Below are positions 8,447 to 15,995 of a stretch of 64,000 nt of DNA, in pieces. A model generated the notes under the pieces. It made no database searches. It saw only the letters and a program-made list of their open reading frames with translations, and was not told the origin of the DNA. Origin of the DNA: Pseudobutyrivibrio ruminis CF1b (lineage in GTDB: Bacteria; Bacillota; Clostridia; Lachnospirales; Lachnospiraceae); NCBI RefSeq assembly GCF_000424005.1, contig NZ_AUJB01000009.1, positions 186,001-250,000 of the forward strand, read 5' to 3'. Numbering within the stretch: the stretch's first letter is position 1; the number at the start of each line of letters is the position of its first letter. A program made the position numbers and the translations under genes.

Positions 8447-9823
8447 ATGGATTACGCAGTGCTTAAAAAAATAGCAGAGTACTCAGATGTTTATGAAGTG
8501 GCGGCTCTTGGGATTAGCTCTGTAGAAGAAATGAAAACAGCATTAAAAAAGAAAGGGGCTACTGGTGGAACCTTTCAGAGAAGAACGGAGTACCTGACAG
8601 GGCAGCCTGCATATATCTCAATAAACGGAGATGAGTTGTCATATGACTACCAGACTTTGGCAGAGGATCTTCAAACATTGACAGAAAATCTTATTCCAAA
8701 GGGCTATGGGCAGGATTCTGAACAGGAACTGGAAGAAGAGATTGAGATGCTAAAAAGGCAGATTGCTGATTTGACATCTGAGCTGCAGGAGTACTCACAA
8801 AAGATTACGCAGCAGGAAGATTATATTAGCAAGCTTAAGGCAGAGCTTTCAAAGAGGGCTGGGGGATCCTTAAAGACAGAACTGGAAAGAAAAGTACTTG
8901 TGGCAAGCAGCATATCTGTGGGTCCAAAGGTGCATCCATCAGACGAATGTTTCCTTGTGGATCCTGACGAGTTATTGGATGTAGATGCTTGTGTTGCAAG
9001 GTATGGCGGAGAGCTCGATTCTTTCTATGAAGAGATACCGACAGATACCGAAGATGCAGGATTTGAGCCGGGGCATGAGCTGACAGAGAAAAATCATGCA
9101 CTTAGAACAATGAAGACTGTGGGAACAAAGAGGTTCTTTTCAAAGAGAGTCAGGGATAATGCTGAGGTCAAGAAGGTGGAATCAAGAGTAGGGCAGTTAT
9201 TCCCGGCGCATGGGGATGGTAAGAGTGAGCGTCAGAAAGAGAGGGATAAGATTCTCCGCAACAGATTCATTTCCTTAAATAACATTATCAAGTCTGACAG
9301 GCTTACCAATCAGGAAAAGCTCATGATGTATGCCATGAACTCTGAGTACCATAACACGCATATTGAGAGGCTTTTGACATATGCCGGGGCTCATTGTATC
9401 AATGCAGATTTCCTTATTTATATATTGGAAGATCCGGATACCTGCTCAACATATGAAAATACAGTGGCATTCTTAAGCCAGTTCGCAGATGCAAGCGAGT
9501 ATAGAATGAAGCTCAACCTGGCTCGTGAACTTATCGAGGGAAAGTGGTATATCACAGCAGACTATAACGGACGAAAGACAAAGTTTCAGCTTGTACCTAT
9601 TGATGAGATCAATGAACTTCGTAAAGCAGTAGGTCTTCCAATAAGTAAGTATTCTTATAAGGAAGAAGAGGAAGATGATCCTTTCCCTGACGATGTAGAA
9701 GAGGAAGTACCTAAGAAGCCGGATTTTGTTGAAGACATTGCTCCCGGTTCTTATGGCGATATTGATATTCCTGATGATGGATTTGAGATGCCGCCAATGG
9801 ACAATGAGGAATTACCTTTTTAA
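8447..9823 (+). CDS. Unknown element protein with coiled coil and SSB-like acidic tip
   Basis: I do not recognise a family for this 458-residue protein. It starts behind AAAGGAGG. Residues 95-150 form a coiled coil rich in E, L, K and Q. A basic, helical region follows at about 230-330 (KSERQKERDKILRNR, NQEKLMMYAMN). The last 60 residues are strongly acidic and end MDNEELPF. That tip closely resembles the acidic DDDIPF-type tail of bacterial SSB, which recruits replication and repair proteins. As first gene after the palindrome array it may act in replication, partition or single-strand processing during transfer. This is inference; no catalytic motif is seen. Confidence 0.8.
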   Translation: MDYAVLKKIAEYSDVYEVAALGISSVEEMKTALKKKGATGGTFQRRTEYLTGQPAYISINGDELSYDYQTLAEDLQTLTENLIPKGYGQDSEQELEEEIEMLKRQIADLTSELQEYSQKITQQEDYISKLKAELSKRAGGSLKTELERKVLVASSISVGPKVHPSDECFLVDPDELLDVDACVARYGGELDSFYEEIPTDTEDAGFEPGHELTEKNHALRTMKTVGTKRFFSKRVRDNAEVKKVESRVGQLFPAHGDGKSERQKERDKILRNRFISLNNIIKSDRLTNQEKLMMYAMNSEYHNTHIERLLTYAGAHCINADFLIYILEDPDTCSTYENTVAFLSQFADASEYRMKLNLARELIEGKWYITADYNGRKTKFQLVPIDEINELRKAVGLPISKYSYKEEEEDDPFPDDVEEEVPKKPDFVEDIAPGSYGDIDIPDDGFEMPPMDNEELPF

Positions 9824-9835
9824 GGGAGGGATATT

Positions 9836-10147
9836 ATGAGGCTTTTTATGAGTTTGACGGAAGCGGAAGTAAAACAGTTTGATAAAGCATGTGACAAAGC
9901 AGGCATGACAAGATCCCAGTATCTTAAGTGCCTGCTTAATGGCAGGCGTGATATCAGACCGCCAGTATTACAGTACAGGGAAATGATACATGCACTTGAA
10001 AGCATAGAGCGAGATCTAAAGGTTATTGCAATGAAAGATGATCTTTCCGATACAGACAAGCTTCTTATCATGCAAAAACTTTCGGATTTAAAAGAGTTGT
10101 TTTCAGGGAGATTTCATAAGGAGGTTTCGGATGGAAATAAAGGATAA
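9836..10147 (+). CDS. MobC-like relaxosome accessory protein
   Basis: This 103-residue protein matches small mobilisation proteins of the MobC type. It has a predicted ribbon-helix-helix amino terminus (MRLFMSLTEAEVKQFDKACDKAG, then MTRSQYLKCLL) and a helical second half. Such proteins bind near oriT and help the relaxase open the DNA. It starts behind GGGAGG 12 nt after the previous gene and overlaps the next small gene by 17 nt. The relaxase it would serve is at 14098. The family call is by pattern only. Confidence 0.7.
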   Translation: MRLFMSLTEAEVKQFDKACDKAGMTRSQYLKCLLNGRRDIRPPVLQYREMIHALESIERDLKVIAMKDDLSDTDKLLIMQKLSDLKELFSGRFHKEVSDGNKG

Positions 10148-10256
10148 AGAATATACGATGGATGAGGTCGTTGAGCTTGTAAATGCTCAGGAGGAAGACT
10201 TCATTATTAATATCAAGCTGGAGGTGGATGATGGCGACAGTGAAGGAAGTGTATAA
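10131..10256 (+). CDS. Small acidic protein, 41 residues
   Basis: A short gene with a good ribosome site (AAGGAGG) overlaps the end of the mobC-like gene by 17 nt and the start of the RadC-like gene by 29 nt. The product starts MEIKDKEYTMDEVVELVNAQ and has an acidic end (VDDGDSEGSV). No family is recognised. Tight coupling on both sides supports translation. It could be a regulator or adaptor of its neighbours. Confidence 0.6.
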   Translation: MEIKDKEYTMDEVVELVNAQEEDFIINIKLEVDDGDSEGSV

Positions 10257-10797
10257 GAATCAGCTTGATATGGCATCAGTAAGGCTGGTTAAAGATAAAC
10301 CTCTTATGAGTAAAACACCGATTCGTTCCCCGGAGGATGCGGTTAAAGCATTGGGCGAGTATCTGTGTCAGATGGATAGAGAGGTTATCTGCGTAATTAA
10401 CCTTAGAACGGACGGGATTCCTATTAACTGTAGTGTTTGTAGTATGGGTGCAATAGATCAGGCAATAGCTCACCCAAGGGAAATCATGAAAACAGCGATT
10501 CTCTCAAATGCAGTAAATATTGTAATGATGCATAACCATCCAAGTTCTAATCTTAATCCAAGTAAGGAAGATACAATGCTCACAGACAGGATGGTCACAG
10601 TTTGTGAGATCTTAGGGATTCCACTTGTGGATCATATTATTGTTGGAGGCGATAACAGTGAATTTTTCAGCTTTAGAGAGAAGGGTATCCTTCCTATGAA
10701 AGCGATAAAACTTGAAAGTGATTATAACAAACTGGATATGAACACACCGAGTGTTGCAGAAGAGCATGTGACCATGAGGCCAAGACGGCATAGGTGA
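10228..10797 (+). CDS. radC: RadC-like JAB/MPN-domain protein
   Basis: About 189 residues from the paired ATG codons 10228/10231, which sit behind GGAGG; an upstream in-frame extension lacks a ribosome site. The JAMM metal motif is clear: H101-N-H103 followed by PSSN and D114 (HNHPSSNLNPSKED). The N-terminal helix-hairpin-helix region of chromosomal RadC is absent, as is usual for element-borne RadC. The family is common on plasmids and ICEs, where its role is unsettled. A terminator follows directly. Confidence 0.85.
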   Translation: MMATVKEVYKNQLDMASVRLVKDKPLMSKTPIRSPEDAVKALGEYLCQMDREVICVINLRTDGIPINCSVCSMGAIDQAIAHPREIMKTAILSNAVNIVMMHNHPSSNLNPSKEDTMLTDRMVTVCEILGIPLVDHIIVGGDNSEFFSFREKGILPMKAIKLESDYNKLDMNTPSVAEEHVTMRPRRHR

Positions 10798-10801
10798 TAT
10801 T

Positions 10802-10832
10802 TTCCCTGGCAGAGATGTCAGGGATTTTTTTA
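10802..10832 (+). terminator. Rho-independent terminator after the radC-like gene
   Basis: Stem CCCTGGCA/TGTCAGGG (one wobble) with a GAGA loop and a run of seven T. The next element motif begins 7 nt after it, so a new transcription unit starts here. Confidence 0.88.
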
Positions 10833-10838
10833 TTTATG

Positions 10839-10869
10839 TTTCGGATTAGGGCTATGCATGTCCCACTAA
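10839..10869 (+). promoter_or_regulatory. Element bipartite motif, copy 2
   Basis: TTTCGGATTAG and TGTCCCACTAA, starts 20 bp apart, directly after a terminator and 43 nt before the next ATG. Confidence 0.78.
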
Positions 10870-10912
10870 CCTTATGAGAACAATCAAAGGCGCTTAAGAA
10901 GGGAGGTATTTA

Positions 10913-11203
10913 ATGTACAAGTTTGAAAAGAAAATCAAAGCGGCAGAAGAAAATGGTATCAGGTTCTCAGAAGGGCAAAAGACATACATAAGATGTGCTC
11001 GCATCAACGGGATAGATTTGCTTGACCATCTTTATGACAGGTATTCAAGAGATTATCTAAGTCATCCACATGATGAGAAGAGTAGCGAGTATCTTGCGGT
11101 TATCAGCGTGATCCTATCTGTCTCTGAGTACTTTGATGAAAACCTATGCGAGCTTGTTGACCAAATGATTGAGCAAAACAAGGTTTATCCGGTAAGGAAG
11201 TGA
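10913..11203 (+). CDS. Unknown 96-residue element protein
   Basis: First gene of the unit opened by motif copy 2, behind GGGAGG. The product is soluble, mixed-charge and mostly helical, beginning MYKFEKKIKAAEENGIRFSE. No domain is recognised. It ends 4 nt before the ArdC-like gene, so the two are coupled and may work together. DNA composition matches the rest of the element. Confidence 0.75.
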   Translation: MYKFEKKIKAAEENGIRFSEGQKTYIRCARINGIDLLDHLYDRYSRDYLSHPHDEKSSEYLAVISVILSVSEYFDENLCELVDQMIEQNKVYPVRK

Positions 11204-11207
11204 TCAT

Positions 11208-12164
11208 ATGGCAGAAAGACAAACCCGTGAAGAGAAGATGAGTGCTATCCAAAAGAAATTAGAGGATGGCGTCAGGGCAATCTTTACTTCTGAAAAGTAT
11301 CAGGAATATATCTCGGCCATGTCAAAGTTTCCGAGGTATTCCATCAATAACTGCATACTTATCGCAAGTCAGTTACCGGAAGCAAGCCTTGTTTGCGGTT
11401 TCAGAAAATGGCAGACCGAATTTAACAGGACAGTCAATAAAGGGGAGCACGGGATTATGATCTTGGCTCCTATCAAAGGTAAGACTGAGGTTGTAGAAGA
11501 GGTCTTCGATGAGAATAACAAGGCTGTTGTCGATGAGAACGGGAACCAAAAGACAGAGAAGGTAACAAGAGAGTATCAGACTTTCAGACCGGTATATGTT
11601 TTTGATGTTTCACAGACAAGCGGAGATCCGCTGCCTACTCTTGCATCGGAACTAAATGAAACTGTTGATTCTTTTGAGGAAATGAAAAGTGTTCTTATAA
11701 GTATCAGTCCAGTACCGGTGTCATTTGAAACAATAAACGGCGGTGCCAACGGATATTATTCTCCGACTGCAGGAAAGATTGTGATTGATGAACGTCTGCC
11801 GCAGCTTCAGATGCTAAAGACGATGGTTCATGAGATTGCGCATGCAACCCTTGGTCACGGCAGTAAAGAGGATAAGTGGGACAGGCAGACCAAAGAGGTT
11901 CAGGCGGAATCGGTAGCGTATTGGGTAACGCAGATGATAGGGCTCGATACATCTGACTATTCCTTTGGGTATATATCCGGTTGGAGTAAGGATAAGGAAG
12001 TTTCTGAGCTTAAGGAAAGCCTGGATGTAATCAAACAGACAGCGGATAAGCTCTCTTCTTCTATAGAAGAAAAGATTAAGGAACTAAGAAAAGAAAGGGA
12101 GTCTCTTCCTATGGTATCAGAGGAAAAAGAGCCATATATACCGACACCACACAAAAAAAGATAA
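11208..12164 (+). CDS. ArdC-like antirestriction/ssDNA-binding protein with zinc peptidase domain
   Basis: 318 residues. The N-terminal half (residues 1-135) has the ArdC N-terminal pattern: YSINNCILIASQ, a GFRKWQ block, VNKGEHGI, and TFRPVYVFDVSQT. The second half is an M78-like metallopeptidase domain with H208-E-I-A-H212 (MVHEIAH) and a downstream glutamate in QAESVAYWV. ArdC proteins bind single-stranded DNA and protect incoming plasmid DNA from restriction. This is relevant here because a type I system is encoded on the same segment. The charged C-terminal tail is probably a linker. Confidence 0.88.
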   Translation: MAERQTREEKMSAIQKKLEDGVRAIFTSEKYQEYISAMSKFPRYSINNCILIASQLPEASLVCGFRKWQTEFNRTVNKGEHGIMILAPIKGKTEVVEEVFDENNKAVVDENGNQKTEKVTREYQTFRPVYVFDVSQTSGDPLPTLASELNETVDSFEEMKSVLISISPVPVSFETINGGANGYYSPTAGKIVIDERLPQLQMLKTMVHEIAHATLGHGSKEDKWDRQTKEVQAESVAYWVTQMIGLDTSDYSFGYISGWSKDKEVSELKESLDVIKQTADKLSSSIEEKIKELRKERESLPMVSEEKEPYIPTPHKKR

Positions 12165-12180
12165 AAATATTTGTTTTGCA

Positions 12181-12211
12181 TTTCGGATTAGGAAGATACA
12201 TGTCCCACAAA
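12181..12211 (+). promoter_or_regulatory. Element bipartite motif, copy 3
   Basis: TTTCGGATTAG and TGTCCCACAAA, starts 20 bp apart, 17 nt after the ardC-like gene and 48 nt before the ATG of a small gene. No terminator precedes it. Confidence 0.78.
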
Positions 12212-12259
12212 TAGGATGAAAGGAAAAAATCCAGCACACAAAGATAAGGAGGTAGCGAT

Positions 12260-12388
12260 ATGGATTATTCTTTTGGAAATGCTCATGTGGAGGTAGAAAA
12301 GAACTTCACAAAAAATGAGCAGGTAAAGGCGACTGTAAAGGCAGTTGCAGAAAAAATCAAGGAGAAGGAGGAAAAGGACAATGCTTGA
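12260..12388 (+). CDS. Small charged protein, 42 residues
   Basis: This short frame starts behind AAGGAGG and overlaps the next gene by 8 nt. The product begins MDYSFGNAHVEVEKNF and ends in a lysine/glutamate-rich helix (KEKEEKDNA). It is the first gene after motif copy 3. No family is recognised. Its placement and ribosome site make it a likely real small gene; the coupling may set translation of the 12381 gene. Confidence 0.55.
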   Translation: MDYSFGNAHVEVEKNFTKNEQVKATVKAVAEKIKEKEEKDNA

Positions 12389-13397
12389 TTTCGAGTCATT
12401 TCAGCAGTATGTGAAGGACAACATCAAAGATTTTCTGCCTTCCGAGTTTGCGGATGCAGAGGTAAACTTGCAGACCGTAAACAAGAATAACGGAAAGCAG
12501 CTCCACGGCATCACGATTCGCACAGGCGAAAACCCTGTATGCCCTAATATCTACCTGGATCAGTTCTATGAGAACTATAAGGAACAGGGCATGGATATTG
12601 ATGTAGTCATGGAAAGGGTAGCGCAGCTTGAGCTTGAGCACATGAACCCTTCCGAAGACTTTAGCAGCATTGCTGAGAAGTTTAAGGATGTAGAGTTTAT
12701 CAAGTCTCATGTTGTTGTTGCAATCGTAAATGCCGAGAAAAATGCCGAGATGCTCCAGAACACACCTCATAAGCTGACAGAGGATCTGGCCATCATTTAT
12801 AAGGTATATCTTGGTGGCGGCTCAGATGGTATCGGAACTATTACCATCAAGGATGAACATATGAAGCAGTGGGATATTTCGCTGGATGAACTCCATGCAT
12901 GTGCCATGGAGAACAGTAAAACTATCATGCCTGCTAAAGTTCAGGACATGGGAAGTGTGCTTGCCGAGATGATGGGTGGTATGCCGGAAGACATGATGCC
13001 TATGGTTGCGGAAGATAAGATGATGTATGTCATCAGCAATGAACAGAAGGTAAACGGTGCTGCAAGTATTATCTACTCAGATGCACTTGAAAAGCTTTCT
13101 GAAAAGCTTGGTACAGATTTGTACATCTTACCTTCATCGATCCATGAGACAATCGCCATTTCTGCAAACTTCGGTACACCCGAGGAACTTGCACAGATGG
13201 TAAGAGAAGTAAACGCGACTCAGGTTTCTCAGGAAGAGCAGCTTTCTGATCACGTTTATAAGTACGATGCTAAGACAAAGACCCTGTCTTTAGCAGACGT
13301 AGAGGGCTTAAGCCAGGATATCTCAAAGGTATCTGAGGATAAGCAGACCTATGATGCAGCAAATACAGAGGTTTCGAGACCTCGCCACCACAGATAA
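12381..13397 (+). CDS. DUF5688-like element protein
   Basis: 338 residues from the ATG at 12381, chosen because AAGGAGG lies at the right distance; the frame is open a little further upstream. The product begins MLDFESFQQYVKDNI. It has the pattern I associate with DUF5688 proteins of Lachnospiraceae elements: a GITIRTGENPVCPNIYLDQFY block near residue 50, then VAIVNAEKNAEML and a LYILPSSIHE block near the end. The function of the family is not known. It precedes two SpoVG-like genes in one operon, as is common in these elements. Confidence 0.8.
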   Translation: MLDFESFQQYVKDNIKDFLPSEFADAEVNLQTVNKNNGKQLHGITIRTGENPVCPNIYLDQFYENYKEQGMDIDVVMERVAQLELEHMNPSEDFSSIAEKFKDVEFIKSHVVVAIVNAEKNAEMLQNTPHKLTEDLAIIYKVYLGGGSDGIGTITIKDEHMKQWDISLDELHACAMENSKTIMPAKVQDMGSVLAEMMGGMPEDMMPMVAEDKMMYVISNEQKVNGAASIIYSDALEKLSEKLGTDLYILPSSIHETIAISANFGTPEELAQMVREVNATQVSQEEQLSDHVYKYDAKTKTLSLADVEGLSQDISKVSEDKQTYDAANTEVSRPRHHR

Positions 13398-13408
13398 GGA
13401 GTAAGGGT

Positions 13409-13777
13409 ATGGAGATTACAGATATCAGAATGAACCTGCTTGATAATGCAGGCGGTGTAAAAGCCATCGGAAGCTTTTCGCTTGATAATGCATTTGCTGT
13501 CCGTGGTATGAGAGTTATGGAGGATAAGAAAGGCAGAAACTTTGTTGCCTTTCCCTCCAGAGAACGTGCAAACGGTGAGTATGAAGACATTGCTTTCCCT
13601 CTTAGCAAAGAGTTCTATCATGAGATCACCGATGCCATTATGAAAGAGTTTCATCGTAAGCAGGAGGAAGTTGCCCAGAAGGCTCAGGACAAAAGCCACA
13701 ATCAGGATGAGTCCAAAGGTCAGGAGCAGACTCAGGCGGAAGATGCAGCTAAGCCCCATAAGGGACGTGGACGATAA
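13409..13777 (+). CDS. SpoVG-like nucleic-acid-binding protein 1
   Basis: 122 residues. Residues 1-85 have the SpoVG fold pattern: EITDIRMNLLD, then AVRGMRVMEDKKGRNFVAFPSR and DIAFPLSKEFYHEI. A glutamine/lysine-rich tail of about 35 residues follows (KSHNQDESKGQEQTQ). SpoVG proteins bind DNA and RNA and modulate gene expression in Firmicutes. A second copy follows 14 nt downstream, so the pair may have divided tasks. A ribosome site precedes the ATG. Confidence 0.88.
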   Translation: MEITDIRMNLLDNAGGVKAIGSFSLDNAFAVRGMRVMEDKKGRNFVAFPSRERANGEYEDIAFPLSKEFYHEITDAIMKEFHRKQEEVAQKAQDKSHNQDESKGQEQTQAEDAAKPHKGRGR

Positions 13778-13791
13778 GGAGGATCCTTGTT

Positions 13792-14046
13792 ATGCAGATT
13801 TCCGAAGTGAGGCTTAAAAAGAGGGATGGTGATGATAAGTTCCTTGCCAGTGGTTCCATCACCTTTGAAGGAATGTTTGTTGTATCCGGTATCAAGGTTA
13901 TGAGAGCAAAAAGCGGAGACCTTTTTGTGGCATATCCTTCATGGAAGAACTCAGATGGGGAGTACAAGGATGTATGTTTTCCTATGACAAAGGCTCTTCG
14001 AGAGGATATCAACATGCAGGTGCTTTCCAAGTACGAGGAACTTTAA
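13792..14046 (+). CDS. SpoVG-like nucleic-acid-binding protein 2
   Basis: 84 residues with the same SpoVG core (QISEVRLKKRD, VSGIKVMRAKSGDLFVAYPS, DVCFPMTKALREDI) but without the charged tail of copy 1. It starts behind AAGGAGGATC and ends just before a terminator-like hairpin that precedes the relaxase gene. It probably regulates element transcripts, but the sequence does not show a target. Confidence 0.88.
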   Translation: MQISEVRLKKRDGDDKFLASGSITFEGMFVVSGIKVMRAKSGDLFVAYPSWKNSDGEYKDVCFPMTKALREDINMQVLSKYEEL

Positions 14047-14053
14047 GATGTAA

Positions 14054-14087
14054 GCGGGGCTGCCATAATAGGCGGCCCTGTTTTTTT
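14054..14087 (+). terminator. Terminator-like hairpin immediately ahead of the relaxase gene
   Basis: Stem GGGCTGCC/GGCGGCCC (one wobble) with loop ATAATA is followed by seven T. The T run touches the relaxase ribosome site GGAGG (14088-14092). No separate motif copy or promoter is seen between hairpin and gene, so relaxase expression seems to depend on read-through. Confidence 0.8.
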
Positions 14088-14097
14088 GGAGGTATTT

Positions 14098-15954
14098 ATG
14101 GCAAAAGGTATTGTTGCAAAAATCTGGAATATAAAGGATGGCTCAAAGGGAAGAGGCGCCGGAGCACAGATTTCGGATTCCATTGACTACATAACAAATA
14201 GCGAAAAATGTGATGAGACCCTTGGAGGAAGCCAGGCTCAAATAGGAAGAGAACTTACCTATGTCACGAATGATGTTAAGACTTTGGAGGGGCTTTATGT
14301 CGGATGCCGCAATATCTCAGACATTAAGAATGCTACAAATGAAATGATGCAGGTAAAGGAATTTCACGGAAAGCTTGGAGGCAGGGTTGCACTACATGGC
14401 ATTATATCTCTTGACGCAGCAGAGTCGGATAAGAAGAATGCCGGGAAACTCATGATGCTACTAAATGACCTTTTGGAGGAGATATTTTCAAATAATCAGG
14501 CGGTTTATGCAGTGCATACCAATACTGAAAACCTTCATATCCATTTCATATTAAATACTGTTGGGCTTGGGGGAAAGAAGATTCATATGGATAAGTCTTT
14601 TATGAGTAAGGTATTTGATCCGGCTCTTAACAGGCTTGCTGAGAAGTATGGGTTTACGCCAAATGAAGCTTGGGTAAAAGAAAAGCAGATGGATAAGGTT
14701 TCCTTTGGAGAGAGAGTAGTTAAGCTAAGGCAGGCTGTTGATGAGGCGGTAGAGCGGTCTGAGGATTTTGATGAGTTTTTAAAAGACTTAAAAAAGCAGG
14801 GGATTGTGGTTAATTGCGGAAAATATCTAAGTCTTAAGGCAGAGGGGATGACAAGAGGTATTAGAAGCTATCGGCTTGGCTCCTTGTATACGGTTGAGGC
14901 AATCAGAGACAGGATTCTTAATAAGCGAGAGGAACTGATACGAAGCGAAGTCGGAGAGCATATAGGAAGAAAGAAGGACCCTGCATCAGTCTTTGTAAAG
15001 ACATCTCCGCTAAAGAAGTTTAAGGATATGTCAGAGGATGAAAAAAAGGAATGCATTAGGGCTTTAAAACTTGGCAGGAATCCTTGGAGAGAAAGGCAGG
15101 AGTCAAACTGGCAGCTTCAAAGGCTTTCTGATGAGTTTAGGCGCACGGCGGGTGTATATGAGCTTATAAGGGTATATGCGCCAAATACCGGTAATGCTCA
15201 GGATGCCTTGGATAATATTGTAGCCCGTCAGAAGGAAATAGCAGCAGAAAAGAAGGCTGTCAGGGAGAACCTAAAGACCTATCAGCCAATCATAAGGCTC
15301 TACAAGGAGATAAAAAAGTATGCAAGAAAAGCGTACCTATATGAGTTTGCTGCCTGTGATGAGTATTTATCTTCCTACATGGAATATAAAAAGCTCTGTG
15401 AAAGATTAGAAAACGGATATGGAAAGAGCGTTCTTGAAGTATCAGCCTATATTGAAGATCAGGAGAATCAGATACTGTATGCCACGGCACAGTCAAAGGA
15501 GCTTTCTGATGAATATAAAACTATTTTGAGATTCAAGGAAAATGAGCTCAAACAGGGCATTTCAGAATATACATCCCTTTATGATGCAATCGGCTTTTCA
15601 AAGGCAAGGACGAGAGCCATGCAGATGGGTGTATTTGAAAGCAGTATAAGGTTCATAGCTGCGGATGGAGCTGATGGGGCATACATAAGAGTTGTTATCA
15701 CACCAGACATTATTGAAGGGAAACGTACTGAAAAGGCTATTGTTACCGTATTTGATAAATCAGGGAAACAGTTATCTGAGATTTCTTCAAAGGACATGTC
15801 TATAAAAGACTTTAACCGTAGCATCTCAGAACTAAAGGCAGAGTACGGATTATATAAATGCCATTCATTTGATAAGAGGGAGGATGCAGAGAGTTTTGTA
15901 GAAAAGCAGCAGGAAGAAAAAGCGAAAAAAGTAAGACGCCAGGTTTCGGATTAG
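14098..15954 (+). CDS. Relaxase (MobP/VirD2-like), conjugative nickase
   Basis: 618 residues from the ATG at 14098, which has GGAGG six bases upstream; a TTG four codons earlier is less likely. The N-terminal relaxase domain carries the histidine motif H140...H147-I-H149-x3-N153 (HTNTENLHIHFILN) and tyrosines near residue 27 and 60 that could be nucleophiles. A helical C-terminal region follows from about 290. The protein would nick oriT and lead the strand through VirD4. Its stop codon lies inside motif copy 4 (VSD-stop is encoded by the TTTCGGATTAG half), so the downstream promoter-like element is fused to the gene end. Confidence 0.9.
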   Translation: MAKGIVAKIWNIKDGSKGRGAGAQISDSIDYITNSEKCDETLGGSQAQIGRELTYVTNDVKTLEGLYVGCRNISDIKNATNEMMQVKEFHGKLGGRVALHGIISLDAAESDKKNAGKLMMLLNDLLEEIFSNNQAVYAVHTNTENLHIHFILNTVGLGGKKIHMDKSFMSKVFDPALNRLAEKYGFTPNEAWVKEKQMDKVSFGERVVKLRQAVDEAVERSEDFDEFLKDLKKQGIVVNCGKYLSLKAEGMTRGIRSYRLGSLYTVEAIRDRILNKREELIRSEVGEHIGRKKDPASVFVKTSPLKKFKDMSEDEKKECIRALKLGRNPWRERQESNWQLQRLSDEFRRTAGVYELIRVYAPNTGNAQDALDNIVARQKEIAAEKKAVRENLKTYQPIIRLYKEIKKYARKAYLYEFAACDEYLSSYMEYKKLCERLENGYGKSVLEVSAYIEDQENQILYATAQSKELSDEYKTILRFKENELKQGISEYTSLYDAIGFSKARTRAMQMGVFESSIRFIAADGADGAYIRVVITPDIIEGKRTEKAIVTVFDKSGKQLSEISSKDMSIKDFNRSISELKAEYGLYKCHSFDKREDAESFVEKQQEEKAKKVRRQVSD

Positions 15955-15974
15955 ACCAAGGTGTGTCCCACATA
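15944..15974 (+). promoter_or_regulatory. Element bipartite motif, copy 4
   Basis: TTTCGGATTAG and TGTCCCACATA, starts 20 bp apart. The left half contains the relaxase stop codon. The right half ends 9 nt before AAGGAGG of the cpaF-like gene. Confidence 0.78.
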
Positions 15975-15995
15975 AAGGGTAGAAAGGAGGATTTT

